Source of the DNA: Paenibacillus sacheonensis
GTDB lineage: Bacteria; Bacillota; Bacilli; Paenibacillales; Paenibacillaceae
DNA: 64,000 nucleotides
Assembly (NCBI RefSeq): GCF_009909195.1
Contig: NZ_JAAAMU010000006.1
Span: 372,001-436,000 of the forward strand
Reading direction: 5' to 3'
The notes under the pieces were generated by a model, which worked only from the letters and a program-made list of their open reading frames with translations, made no database searches and had not been told where the DNA came from. This document shows, in pieces, positions 52,453 to 60,946 of this stretch (within the stretch, counting starts at the first letter, position 1; the number at the start of each line of letters is the position of its first letter). Made by a program: the position numbers and the translations under genes.

Positions 52453-52621
52453 TTGGAATGCCTCCCTTAGGTTGTCGGGACAGCCGTTATGCCTGCTTCC
52501 GCAGCGGCCGATTTCCCTTGATACTAAGGTTGTCGGATGCCGGCAAGGAAACGTGACCGGCTTGGCGAATTCTTTTTTTCGAAGGGAACCATGCTGCAGT
52601 CCGGTTGATTTCGTGAATTTC

Positions 52622-52644
52622 CGTCACATCGGAAGCGTTTCGTC
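52622..52644 (+). promoter_or_regulatory. weak ECF41-like promoter candidate before the sigma gene
   Basis: CGTCACA and CGTC separated by 12 bases, ~45 bases ahead of the ATG. ECF41 promoters carry TGTCACA and CGTC, but the usual spacing is several bases longer, so this is only suggestive of autoregulation. Confidence 0.25.
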
Positions 52645-52684
52645 CGACAGATAAGTAGAAGAGGAATCGTAGGAGGAATGGCAT

Positions 52685-53566
52685 ATGCACGAACACGATT
52701 ATTTGGCGGACGCATTCGAGGCGCATCGGAGTCACCTGCAGAAGGTCGCCTACCGCATGCTCGGATCGCAGAGCGAAGCGGATGACGCCGTGCAGGAGTC
52801 TTGGATCCGGCTGAGCCGCACGGATACCGACGCGGTCGAGAATATGGGCGGATGGCTCACGACGATCGTCTCCAGGGTGTGCCTGGATATGCTGCGTTCC
52901 CGCAAATCGCGGCGGGAAGAGCTTTCGCTTGCGAGCGTTCCCGAGCCCGTCACCGGCCCCCAGGACGGCAGCGATCCCGAGCATGAGGCGCTGCTGGCCG
53001 ACGCCGTCGGGCTTGCGATGCTGATGGTTCTCGGCAATTTGAATCCCGCCGAACGGATCGCGTTCGTGCTGCACGATATCTTCGCCTTGTCTTTCGCGGA
53101 GATCGCTCCGATCGTCGGACGTAACGAGGCTGCCGCCAGACAGCTGGCAAGCCGCGCGCGGCGCCGCGTGCAGGGAGCGAAGACGACCGCGGAATCCGAG
53201 GCATTCAAACGGAAACGCGAGCTTGTCGATGCCTTCCTGGCCGCTTCGCGCGCAGGGGATTTCGAGAAGCTGCTGGCGGTACTGGACCCCGATGTCGTGC
53301 TCCGCCAGGATCCTGCATTTCCGCCTGTTGCCGCTTGGCCGCTCGTGCAGGGCGCGCATGACGTGGCTCGCGGTTTCCTCGGGCGCGCCCAAGGCGCTCG
53401 GGCGCTGCTCGTGAACGGAGCCGTCGGCGCTATCGTCGCTAGCCGCGGACGCACGCTCTTCGTGCTCGAGATCAAGATCGCGGACGGCAAGATCGTCGAA
53501 ATCGAAATGATTGCGGATCAAGCGCGCGTGCGCGAGCTCGATCTGGCCGAATTAAGCCACGGCTAG
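52685..53566 (+). CDS. SigJ/ECF41-type sigma factor with SnoaL-like C-terminal domain
   Basis: A 293-residue sigma factor, longer than ordinary ECF proteins. Region 2 (LQKVAYRMLGSQSEADDAVQ; GGWLTTIVSRVCLDMLRSR), region 4 (ALSFAEIAPIVGRNEAAARQ) and then ~115 residues with a SnoaL/NTF2-like fold (ELVDAFLAASRAGDFEKLLA; VPRQDP-like VVLRQDPAFPP; LFVLEIKIADGKIVEIEM). In the ECF41 group this C-terminal domain controls sigma activity in place of an anti-sigma. AGGAGG eight bases upstream. Divergent DoxX neighbour fits the group. Confidence 0.88.
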   Translation: MHEHDYLADAFEAHRSHLQKVAYRMLGSQSEADDAVQESWIRLSRTDTDAVENMGGWLTTIVSRVCLDMLRSRKSRREELSLASVPEPVTGPQDGSDPEHEALLADAVGLAMLMVLGNLNPAERIAFVLHDIFALSFAEIAPIVGRNEAAARQLASRARRRVQGAKTTAESEAFKRKRELVDAFLAASRAGDFEKLLAVLDPDVVLRQDPAFPPVAAWPLVQGAHDVARGFLGRAQGARALLVNGAVGAIVASRGRTLFVLEIKIADGKIVEIEMIADQARVRELDLAELSHG

Positions 53567-53593
53567 TCTCGAGCGGACGGCAAACGCACTGAA

Positions 53594-53641
53594 AAAGCGG
53601 CGGCCATGGACGAGATCACGATCGTCCTTAGCCGCCGCTTT
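53594..53641. terminator. bidirectional terminator between sigma and methyltransferase genes
   Basis: AAAGCGGCGGC / GCCGCCGCTTT outer stem enclosing GGACGA / TCGTCC. A-rich on the left and T-rich on the right; the genes converge here. Confidence 0.85.
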
Positions 53642-53660
53642 GGCGTGAGACCAGGCCGCA

Positions 53661-54410
53661 TTATTTTCTGGCCACGATCATGAAGCGTGCGGAATTCGTC
53701 CTTATTCCTTTGGCCGATTGATTGACTTCCACGAAATCGCGAAGGATAGCGAAGTCTTGATCCGATTGCCCGAAGTTTGGAATAATAGGCGCGTGCTTCA
53801 ACAGGAAGAGCAAATCCTCGTACGTGCGGAAATACTCCGCTGCGTCATATTCATAGGATTGCATGTCGGCAAAGCCCGCTTCCGCCAGCTCGTGAAGATA
53901 CTTCTCCTTCAGCGTCCCGCTGCGAATTACAGAGCGCTGTCCTCTACCAAACGCTTGCGTGAGGTTATATTTATCGGCTTCGCTTACCTGCTGCGTGAGG
54001 AAGACCCCACTCGGCGCCAATACCTTCGCAACCTCATGCGCGCAGAACTCGCTGTGCCGGCAGGATACCACGTCGAAGAAGTTAGGCGGGAACGTGATAT
54101 GCTCGGCTTCCATTTGGACGAAACGGACATTGGTTGCCTTGGCGTCCGCCAAGTTCTTGGCAGCGGTATGGATCATGCCTTCGGATTGATCGATCCCGAC
54201 AAGGAGCTGCGCGGCATCCGCGATCGCGAGCAGCGCTTCCCCTCCGCCCGTTCCGATATCAAGCAGGAAATCGGTCTTCTTGCATCGTTTGGCCACCTCG
54301 TCGAAAAAGTCCCATTTCGCCCCTTCGGAGGCTGCTTTCACCTGACTAAAGTTCCAACCGTTCAGCTTCCCGACTTGATCGTAAAAAGCTTTGTATTCCG
54401 AACCGTTCAT
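53661..54410 (-). CDS. class I SAM-dependent methyltransferase
   Basis: A 249-residue methyltransferase: motif I FLLDIGTGGGEALLAIAD, motif II-type LLVGIDQSEGMIHTAAKNL, FVQMEAEHITFPPNFFDVVS and the HSEFCAHEVAKVLAPSGVFL post-motif region. GGAGG eight bases upstream. Related to UbiE/small-molecule O- or N-methyltransferases; substrate unknown. Single gene behind a terminator from the beta-lactamase operon. Confidence 0.85.
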   Translation of the reverse strand: MNGSEYKAFYDQVGKLNGWNFSQVKAASEGAKWDFFDEVAKRCKKTDFLLDIGTGGGEALLAIADAAQLLVGIDQSEGMIHTAAKNLADAKATNVRFVQMEAEHITFPPNFFDVVSCRHSEFCAHEVAKVLAPSGVFLTQQVSEADKYNLTQAFGRGQRSVIRSGTLKEKYLHELAEAGFADMQSYEYDAAEYFRTYEDLLFLLKHAPIIPNFGQSDQDFAILRDFVEVNQSAKGIRTNSARFMIVARK

Positions 54411-54442
54411 ACGTACATCCTCCGTCTATTTATAAAATGAGA

Positions 54443-54500
54443 TTAAAAAAGCCAAGTACAGGCATGCATGACAATCACGCAATACGAGTGTCCTTGGCTT
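54443..54500 (-). terminator. intrinsic terminator ending the beta-lactamase operon
   Basis: Minus strand AAGCCAAGGACA ... TGTACTTGGCTT (one mismatch) then TTTTTAATC. It lies 270 bases behind the small membrane-protein gene and 30 bases before the methyltransferase start. The rest of the 361-base gap (54501-54771) shows nothing I can support. Confidence 0.65.
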
Positions 54501-54771
54501 GAAAATCGTTATCCGCCCGGGCACCGTTCAAAGTTTTGTTTCCCGTGACCAAAGGGCAGAGCTCTCCCCTGGCAGCTGGTACGCGTTTTGCCCAGCCCGG
54601 AAACTAATTACTTCGAACGACTCGGATTGACAACCGTTTCACCTCATTTTGGAAGATGGATCCATTATATATCATCGGTTCGTCCGCTTCCATGGCCGAT
54701 CCACGGGTCACCATCCGGCAGGAGGGAAAGCTCCGTGGCGTTACCTGCAAGCGTCGAACGATTCGCCGGCT

Positions 54772-55164
54772 TCATTTCTCTTTGTGTACTAGATAGCCCA
54801 ACAAGATATACAGCATGCCCATTCCGCCAATCATGCCTTCCAACCCGTCGCCCAATGCACCGATCGATAGAACGAAGGCAGCCAGAAGACCGATGCCGAC
54901 GAACCAACAGAAGCCCATGTATACGACTTTCCCAAGCCGCGTGTTTATTCCCAGCGAACCCGTGCCGGTCAGTACGCCGATAACGAGAAGGCCGGCAAGC
55001 GCGACCAGCGTGCGTCGATCCGCTGCCGACGTATCCGCCTCGGATTGAAGGGCTTTCCCTACCGAAGTGCCAAGCAGATAGAGAAAGCCGCTTCCTAACG
55101 CGGCAAGGATGGTTAAGCTCCCTAAGACAATGCCGACGGCTCTTGAATAAACATTCTTCCCCAC
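54772..55164 (-). CDS. small four-helix membrane protein, function unknown
   Basis: A 130-residue hydrophobic protein with four membrane segments (IVLGSLTILAALGSGFLYLL; LVALAGLLVIGVLTGTGS; VVYMGFCWFVGIGLLAAFVL; MIGGMGMLYILLGYLVHKEK). GTG start 16 bases behind the beta-lactamase stop with AGGTGAG ahead. Co-transcribed with the beta-lactamase gene; whether it takes part in resistance or is unrelated is open. Confidence 0.7.
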   Translation of the reverse strand: MGKNVYSRAVGIVLGSLTILAALGSGFLYLLGTSVGKALQSEADTSAADRRTLVALAGLLVIGVLTGTGSLGINTRLGKVVYMGFCWFVGIGLLAAFVLSIGALGDGLEGMIGGMGMLYILLGYLVHKEK

Positions 55165-55180
55165 GCGCTCACCTGCCTGC

Positions 55181-56026
55181 TCACTTCTCCGGCTCGGCGT
55201 CCGGCGGGTCGATGATATGCAGGCTCTCCAGACCCTCCAGCGTGATGTTCCGCGCCGTCGACCCGCTGCCGTCTATATTGGTGGCGAACTCCCAGACGTT
55301 CTTCTTCGTCTCCACGTACCCGACGTACCAGCCGAGTCCCATATCGGACAGCCTCGTTCCCGTCTTGCCGTGAATCGTGTAATCGTCCTGGTCGTTGTCG
55401 ATCATGATCCGCTTGACCGTCTTCATATTCTGCTCGCTGAATGGCAGCGTTTCTTTCACGAGCTTCTCTATGAAGGCGATCTGCTCCTGAGCAGAGATTT
55501 CGAGACTGCTGTTCAGCCAAAAGGTATCGATGCCGCCGGATATATCGCGATTCCCGTAACCGATACGGTCGAGATCCCGCTGCATCTTCTCGCTGCCGAT
55601 GTCCCTCGCCATCGCCTGGTAGTACCAAATCGCCGAGGCCCGCATCGCGGAGGCCAGGGAATGATCCCGATTCCATACGTCGAATTGCCGAACGACGCCG
55701 TCCCAGCGTTTGACCTCATACTCGTCGGCAACCGCCTTTTCCTCCAGTCCGATCAATGCATTGGCTACTTTGAAGGAAGATTCCGGCGTGTACCTCTCCA
55801 TGCTTCGTTTGGGGTTATAGACGTATTGTTCGCCGGTCTTCGCATTCTTGATGATCATCGTGCCTGGGATTCCTTTGAACAGCGCTTCTGCTTTCCATAC
55901 ATGCGTACGAGGCGCTCCGGCTTGCGCCTGCAGCGGAGTCATTCCGCTTGCGAGGAGGACGATGCCGATTAGCAGCAGCGCTCGCTGTCCTATTTTCCAT
56001 AAAGTTGCAGCTATTGGTTGTATCAT
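55181..56026 (-). CDS. class D beta-lactamase (OXA/BPU-1 type)
   Basis: A 281-residue secreted serine beta-lactamase. Signal peptide to about residue 36 (LLIGIVLLASGMTPLQAQA). Active-site motifs in the class D order and spacing: S83-S-F-K86 (PESSFKVAN), S131-A-I (SxV position), Y157-G-N (IGYGNRDISGG), WLNSS and K221-T-G (HGKTGT). The distances 83-131 and 83-157 equal the OXA numbering 70-118 and 70-144. Class D enzymes with such sequences occur as chromosomal genes in Bacillaceae. AAGGAG eight bases upstream. Divergent from a MocR gene; no BlaR/BlaI pair is present. Confidence 0.88.
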   Translation of the reverse strand: MIQPIAATLWKIGQRALLLIGIVLLASGMTPLQAQAGAPRTHVWKAEALFKGIPGTMIIKNAKTGEQYVYNPKRSMERYTPESSFKVANALIGLEEKAVADEYEVKRWDGVVRQFDVWNRDHSLASAMRASAIWYYQAMARDIGSEKMQRDLDRIGYGNRDISGGIDTFWLNSSLEISAQEQIAFIEKLVKETLPFSEQNMKTVKRIMIDNDQDDYTIHGKTGTRLSDMGLGWYVGYVETKKNVWEFATNIDGSGSTARNITLEGLESLHIIDPPDAEPEK

Positions 56027-56190
56027 AGGGATAGCTCCTTCCGGGTAATCAATTTAATGGCGTGCGGTCGGGACAAAGCGATTCCGTCCTCCTTTCCTTG
56101 TTGATGTTTCCCAGTATAATCCGGCTTGTCCGCAACCTGCAGGCGCTTTTTCGCGTCCTGTACCCATACAGACCGAGAGAGGTGACACTA

Positions 56191-57561
56191 ATGATGAATC
56201 GATATGAGGAAATCGTGCTGCATTTCAAACTGGACATGGAGCAGGGCAAACTGCGCAGAGGAGACCGCATGCCGTCCATCCGGTCTTCGACGCTGGCGTT
56301 CCGTTGCAGTACCAATACGATTATTAAAGCGTATCAGCAGCTCGAACAGGAGCATCTGATTTATTCCGTGCCGCGGAGCGGCTACTTCGTCGTTGATCCG
56401 CAGAAATCCCGCAAGGGAGACAGGGGCGAAGAGGTCATCGACTTCTTCTCCGCGGGGCCCGACCGGGCGGCCATGCCTTATCGGGAGTTCCAGCACGCCA
56501 TGAATCAGGCGATCGAGCGATACCGGGAGGATCTATTCGGCTATTCGGAGACGCAGGGCATGCATTCCCTGCGCGTTCAACTGGCGCGGCAGTTGAGGGA
56601 TGTTCAGGTGTTCACCGTCCCGGAGAACGTCTTTGTCGCGACAGGCTCCCAGCAGGCGCTGCATCTGCTGATCACCCTTCCTTTTCCCAACGGCCGAAGC
56701 AAGCTGGTCGTGGAGCAGCCCACCCATCCTTCCATGCTGGAATCGTTAAGGCAGCAGGGGGCGTGCGTCGAAGGGATCGAGATTACGCGGGACGGTTTGA
56801 ATATGGAGCATCTGGAGCGCTTGTTTCGGACCGGGGAGATCAAGCTGTTCTATACGGTGTCCAGATTCCACAATCCGACCGGGTACAGCTACACCAACGA
56901 GGAGAAGAAACGAATCGTGGCGTTGGCCCGGCAGTACGATGTCTACATTATCGAAGATGATTATTTGGGCGATCTCGACCATGCCGGCAAGCAGGATCCG
57001 ATGTTTGCCTACGATCCGTCCGGGAGAGTCATCTATACGAAGAGCTTCTCGAAAGTCATGCTGCCGGGACTGCGGCTGGGGCTCGCCGTGCTCCCTCCCG
57101 CGCTGCATGAATCGTTTCTTCGCGCCAAATTCGCCGCCGACGTGCATACGCCGGTGTTAATGCAGGGCGCGCTGGAAATCTATCTCGAGAACGGGATGTT
57201 CGGCGCCCATCTGCAACAGATGCAGGCCATCTATCGCAGCAAGGCAGAGAGGCTGAAGGACGCCTGCGGACGGTATCTGCCCGCAGGGACCGCCTATACC
57301 GAGCCGCGGTCCGGCTTCTATGCGTTCTTGGAGCTGCCTTCCCCGCTGACGGGCGTGCAGCTGAGCAAGCATATGGAGGCGAAAGGCGTGCTCCTGCACG
57401 AAGCTTCAGGCATGTACCTGCCGGATTTTCGCAGGAACACGGTGATCCGGCTCAGCATCTCGCAGGTCCCGGAGGAGCAGATCGACAGGGGGATCAGGCT
57501 GATCGCCGAAGGGATCCAGGAGCTGCAGGCAGCCGGTCGGAGGAGCGTGCAGTTCATTTGA
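56191..57561 (+). CDS. MocR/GntR-type regulator with aminotransferase domain
   Basis: A 456-residue fusion: GntR winged helix (NRYEEIVLHFKLDMEQGKLR; NTIIKAYQQLEQEHLI) linked to a fold-type I aminotransferase domain. The PLP lysine lies in IYTKSFSKVMLPGLRLG, and AYRQ-like substrate loops follow. MocR proteins sense PLP or amines and often regulate vitamin B6 or amino-acid genes. Start at 56191: GAGAGGTG six bases upstream. Divergent from the beta-lactamase gene, so control of it is possible, but MocR neighbours usually are metabolic. Followed by a strong bidirectional terminator. Confidence 0.88.
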   Translation: MMNRYEEIVLHFKLDMEQGKLRRGDRMPSIRSSTLAFRCSTNTIIKAYQQLEQEHLIYSVPRSGYFVVDPQKSRKGDRGEEVIDFFSAGPDRAAMPYREFQHAMNQAIERYREDLFGYSETQGMHSLRVQLARQLRDVQVFTVPENVFVATGSQQALHLLITLPFPNGRSKLVVEQPTHPSMLESLRQQGACVEGIEITRDGLNMEHLERLFRTGEIKLFYTVSRFHNPTGYSYTNEEKKRIVALARQYDVYIIEDDYLGDLDHAGKQDPMFAYDPSGRVIYTKSFSKVMLPGLRLGLAVLPPALHESFLRAKFAADVHTPVLMQGALEIYLENGMFGAHLQQMQAIYRSKAERLKDACGRYLPAGTAYTEPRSGFYAFLELPSPLTGVQLSKHMEAKGVLLHEASGMYLPDFRRNTVIRLSISQVPEEQIDRGIRLIAEGIQELQAAGRRSVQFI

Positions 57562-57619
57562 TCGGGGCTGGCGGGAAGGAGTTTGGACGTTGTTGTAGGA
57601 CTGTATGGAAACAGCTCCC

Positions 57620-57690
57620 ACAAGCTTCAACACGCTCTAGATAGCTCTAGCAAGCTCTAACAAACGCTAATAGCTCTGACAAGCTTTAGA
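57620..57690 (+). repeat. irregular AGCTCTA-type repeats
   Basis: Short direct repeats of AAGCTCTAGC/AAGCTCTAAC/ATAGCTCTGAC between the MocR stop and its terminator. Non-coding. Confidence 0.5.
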
Positions 57691-57693
57691 TAG

Positions 57694-57721
57694 AAAAAGC
57701 CGCGCAGCTGCGCGGCTTTTT
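57694..57721. terminator. perfect bidirectional terminator
   Basis: AAAAAGCCGCGCAG / CTGCGCGGCTTTTT, a perfect palindrome with a T tract in both directions. Serves the MocR gene and the convergent importer operon. Confidence 0.95.
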
Positions 57722-57749
57722 CCGATGGTGAGGTTTTGGCCCAGGCCAA

Positions 57750-59309
57750 TCACTGCAGCAACCCCGCGGACTTCAACCAATCCTCCGCCACGTCGCGCGC
57801 CTGGCGTCCGTTCAGATCCACCTCGGCATTCAACTCGGACATGGTCTTCTCGTCGAGTTTGCCCGCAAGCGCATTAAGCGTCTGCTCCAGCTCCGGGTGA
57901 GCCTTCAACGTATCCATGCGAATGATCGGAACGGCGTAGTAGGGAGGAAAATACCGCTTGTCGTCCTTCAGGACCTTCAGCTTAAACGCCGGGATGCGTC
58001 CGTCCGTGGAGAACGCGTCGTTCACGTCGACCTTGCCGTCTCTGACGGCTGCATAGGTGATCCCCGGATCCAGCCCCTTCGTCTCCTTGAACTTCATTGC
58101 GTAGGCTGCCTGCAGGCCTTTATATCCGTCGGGCCTTTCCAGAAATTCATGCGTCGCACCGAGAACCAAGTTCGGAGCCTGCCGCGACAGTTCCGAGAAT
58201 GTCGTGATGCCGAGCTTCTCCGCCTGGGCGCTGCTCATCGCGAGCGTATACGTATTATTGAAGCCGAGCGGCTTCAGCCACGTCACCTTGAATTGCGCCT
58301 CGTAGGCTTTCTTCACTTTCCGGTAGGTGATCTCCGGATCGCCGCCGACCGGCTGTTCCTTCAGCACCGCCGTCAACCCGGTTCCGGTGTATTCCGGATA
58401 CAGGTCGATGTTGCCTCCGACGAGCGCGCTGTGCGTAACCTCCGAGCCGCCGAGATAGGTTTTGCGAACGACCTTCAGATCGGTCTTCTCTTCGATCAGC
58501 GAAGCCATCATATGGACCAGAATATCCTGTTCCGTGAAGTTCTTGCCGCCCACGATTACGGTGTTGGCGCCGCCGGACTGCCCCATGCGCGTTATCAGAC
58601 CTGCCGCCAGCGCCGCGATCAGCAGCACGCCAAGCGCGATTTCCACGCCTCGCATCAGCTTCGGCTTCCGCGATTGGGTCCGCAGCCCGCGAGGCGTGAT
58701 CGCCCTCTCCATCCGTCCGATCAAGTAATCGAACAACAAGGCCATCAGCGCCGCCGGAATCGTGCCGGCCAAGATCAGATCCGTATTGACGGTGGATATG
58801 CCCCGGAATATCAAATCCCCGAGGCCTCCCGCTCCGATGAGCGAAGCGAGCGTGGCGACTCCGATGATCATGACCGTGGCCGTGCGGATGCCCGCCATGA
58901 TGACGTTCAGCGCCAGCGGAAGCTCCACCTTCCACATGACCTGCATGCTCGTCATGCCCATGCCGATGCCGGCTTCCTTGATCGGCTTCTCGACGTTCAT
59001 GATGCCCGTATACGTGTTCCGCAGGATCGGCAGAAGCGCATAGACCGTCAAAGCCACGATGGCCGGGGCGAAGCCGATTCCGAGTATGGGAATCATGAAG
59101 CCGAGCAAAGCCAGGCTGGGAATGGTCTGGAATAAAGAGGCGATTCCGATGACGGGCGAAGCCAGCCTAGGAAACCGCGTCAGCAGCAGGCCGAGCGGGA
59201 TCGAGATGACGATCGCGATGGCAAGCGCGATGAGCGAGATTTGGATATGTTCCAACGTGGCACGAAGGATGTCTTCTTTTCGGTTTACAAACACGTCCCA
59301 GAGATTCAT
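57750..59309 (-). CDS. fused permease-binding protein of an OpuC/EgtU-type importer
   Basis: A 519-residue fusion. Residues 1-215 are the six-helix permease (HIQISLIALAIAIVISIPLG; IVALTVYALLPILRNTYTGI; GATMVIIG-like TATVMIIGVATLASLIGAG). Residues 220-519 are a periplasmic-type binding domain tethered outside (NTVIVGGKNFTEQDILVHMM; NIDLYPEYTGTGLTAV; LGFNNTYTLAM; DAFSTDGRIPAF). The fusion occurs in choline/betaine/carnitine importers and in EgtU, an ergothioneine importer. LYPEYTGTG and LGFNNTYTLAM are the forms seen in the EgtU group. Works with the following CBS ATPase. Confidence 0.88.
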   Translation of the reverse strand: MNLWDVFVNRKEDILRATLEHIQISLIALAIAIVISIPLGLLLTRFPRLASPVIGIASLFQTIPSLALLGFMIPILGIGFAPAIVALTVYALLPILRNTYTGIMNVEKPIKEAGIGMGMTSMQVMWKVELPLALNVIMAGIRTATVMIIGVATLASLIGAGGLGDLIFRGISTVNTDLILAGTIPAALMALLFDYLIGRMERAITPRGLRTQSRKPKLMRGVEIALGVLLIAALAAGLITRMGQSGGANTVIVGGKNFTEQDILVHMMASLIEEKTDLKVVRKTYLGGSEVTHSALVGGNIDLYPEYTGTGLTAVLKEQPVGGDPEITYRKVKKAYEAQFKVTWLKPLGFNNTYTLAMSSAQAEKLGITTFSELSRQAPNLVLGATHEFLERPDGYKGLQAAYAMKFKETKGLDPGITYAAVRDGKVDVNDAFSTDGRIPAFKLKVLKDDKRYFPPYYAVPIIRMDTLKAHPELEQTLNALAGKLDEKTMSELNAEVDLNGRQARDVAEDWLKSAGLLQ

Positions 59310-59322
59310 GGCTGCCTCCGCA

Positions 59323-60432
59323 TCAGAGCTGTTTCAATAACGCGTCAATTAAGCTTGAATTCGTAACCAGACCCGCCAACTGTCCGCCTTGCTTAATGAC
59401 GGGCAGGTTGTGTACCCCATGTTCCTTCATGATCTCCACCGCTTCGGCGACGCCTGTTCCGACCGTTACGGACGGTATATCGGTTCTCATGATATCCTGC
59501 AGCGTGAGATCCTCCTGTCGAAACTGCGCTTCGAGCATGTCTTTCGTGACGAAGCCTTTCAAAATCCGATTCTTGTCGATGACAAGCAGCCCGTTCACGC
59601 GGTGCTGCCTCATCAACATCGCTCCGTAAGCCAACCCCCTTGTCAGGTGGACGGTTACGGGACTTTGCAGCATGACGTCCTCGACGACCAGCTTCTCGGA
59701 ATGGTTCAAGCGTTCTTCGCCGATAAAGGTCCGCACGAAATCGTTCTTCGGCCGCCGGATGATATGCTCCGGCGTATCCGCTTGGACAATTTCTCCGCCC
59801 TGCATGAGGACGATGCGGTCGGCGATTTTCAACGCCTCGTCCATGTCGTGGGACACGAAGACGATCGTCTTCCTCACTTCCTCCTGCAGGCGGATCAGTT
59901 CATCCTGCAGCTGCTCCCGGCTGATGGGATCGAGCGCGCTGAACGGCTCGTCCATCAAGATGATGGACGGCTCCGCCGCCATCGCGCGGATGACGCCGAT
60001 CCGCTGCTGCTGGCCGCCGCTAAGCTCCGCCGGATACCGATTCTTGTACTGGGTCGGATCGAGCCCGACCATATCCATCAGCTCGTCGGTTCTTCGCTCG
60101 TAGACGGCCTTGTCCATCTTCTTCAATCTCGGCACGATCTCCACGTTGTCCTTGATCTTCATATGCGGGAAGAGGCCGATATGCTGGATGACATACCCGA
60201 TATTTCGCCGAAGCTCGATCGGATTGATCTTCGAGATGTCCTGCCCGTCGACCAAGATCGTGCCGGAGGTCGGCTCGACCAGACGGTTGATCATCTTCAT
60301 GGTGGTCGTCTTGCCGCAGCCGCTCGGGCCGATCAGCGTGACCAGCTCGCCCGCCTTGATTTCGAGATTGATTCCTTTCAGCGCCGGAGCGCCGTCCTTG
60401 TAGGTTTTCACGACGTTGTTGAACTGGATCAA
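59323..60432 (-). CDS. ABC importer ATPase with tandem CBS domains, OpuCA/EgtV type
   Basis: A 369-residue ATPase: Walker A GPSGCGKTT, signature ELSGGQQQRIGVIRAM, Walker B IILMDEPFSALDPIS, H-loop VSHDMDEALKIADR; then two CBS domains at about 255-370 (VMLQSPVTVHLTRGLAYGA; DIPSVTVGTGVAEAVEIM). CBS pairs in OpuA sense ionic strength or nucleotides and gate uptake. TTG start at 60432 with AGAGGTG six bases upstream; the GTG nine bases earlier is part of the ribosome site. First gene of the operon. Confidence 0.9.
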   Translation of the reverse strand: MIQFNNVVKTYKDGAPALKGINLEIKAGELVTLIGPSGCGKTTTMKMINRLVEPTSGTILVDGQDISKINPIELRRNIGYVIQHIGLFPHMKIKDNVEIVPRLKKMDKAVYERRTDELMDMVGLDPTQYKNRYPAELSGGQQQRIGVIRAMAAEPSIILMDEPFSALDPISREQLQDELIRLQEEVRKTIVFVSHDMDEALKIADRIVLMQGGEIVQADTPEHIIRRPKNDFVRTFIGEERLNHSEKLVVEDVMLQSPVTVHLTRGLAYGAMLMRQHRVNGLLVIDKNRILKGFVTKDMLEAQFRQEDLTLQDIMRTDIPSVTVGTGVAEAVEIMKEHGVHNLPVIKQGGQLAGLVTNSSLIDALLKQL

Positions 60433-60591
60433 GGGAGACACCTCTGTTTCCGATTTCTACGCGCATTGGTAAACTTTGATCGTATTATGTCCAAAAGCCG
60501 CTTCATCATGTGCGAGAGTTGGGAATGCGGCTACTATTATCCACTTGGGCCACCAATGCCGAGTGCCGCTCCGCTTAGCTGACCACTCGTC

Positions 60592-60851
60592 CCCCTAATT
60601 TGTGCCTTTTGTGCAACTTTTCAGGCCTCGCAGGCCTCCGTGACCCCTAATTTATGCCTTTTGTGCAACTTTTCAAGCCTAACGGGCCTCCGCAACCCCT
60701 AATTTATGCCTTTTGTGCAACTTTTCAGGCCTCGCGGGCCTCCGTGACCCCTAATTTATGCTTTTTGTGCAACTTTTCGAGCCCAACGGGCCTCCGTGAC
60801 CCCTAATTTATGCCTTTCATGCAACTTTCCAGGCACAACAAACCTCCGCGA
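60592..60851 (+). repeat. five tandem 52-bp units
   Basis: Units begin CCCCTAATTT at 60592, 60644, 60696, 60748 and 60800 with an exact 52-base period. Conserved parts: ATGCCTTTTGTGCAACTTTTC, then a palindromic GGCCTnnnnGGCCTCCG half. Units differ at a few positions (GTG/ATG, TCGC/AACG). Downstream at 60852 the pattern breaks. Non-coding. Confidence 0.95.
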
Positions 60852-60922
60852 CCCCCAGCCGTTTGCCCCGCGCGGAATGACCAGCCTGCAATAAATCCGA
60901 AATTATTTTGCAGCAGCGAAAA

Positions 60923-60946
60923 ACCCTGACATAAGGCTGTCAGGGT
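60923..60946 (-). terminator. orphan minus-strand hairpin near the hydrolase leader
   Basis: CCCTGACA-GCCTTA-TGTCAGGG followed on the minus strand by TTTTTCG. No minus-strand gene is immediately upstream; it may stop antisense transcription from the hydrolase gene. The hairpin would also form in the plus-strand leader, about 110 bases before the start codon. Repeats 60592-60851 occupy most of this 621-base gap. Confidence 0.5.

Noticed and set aside
60592..60851. CRISPR array
   Set aside because: The whole 52-bp unit is repeated, so there are no variable spacers, and no cas genes are nearby.
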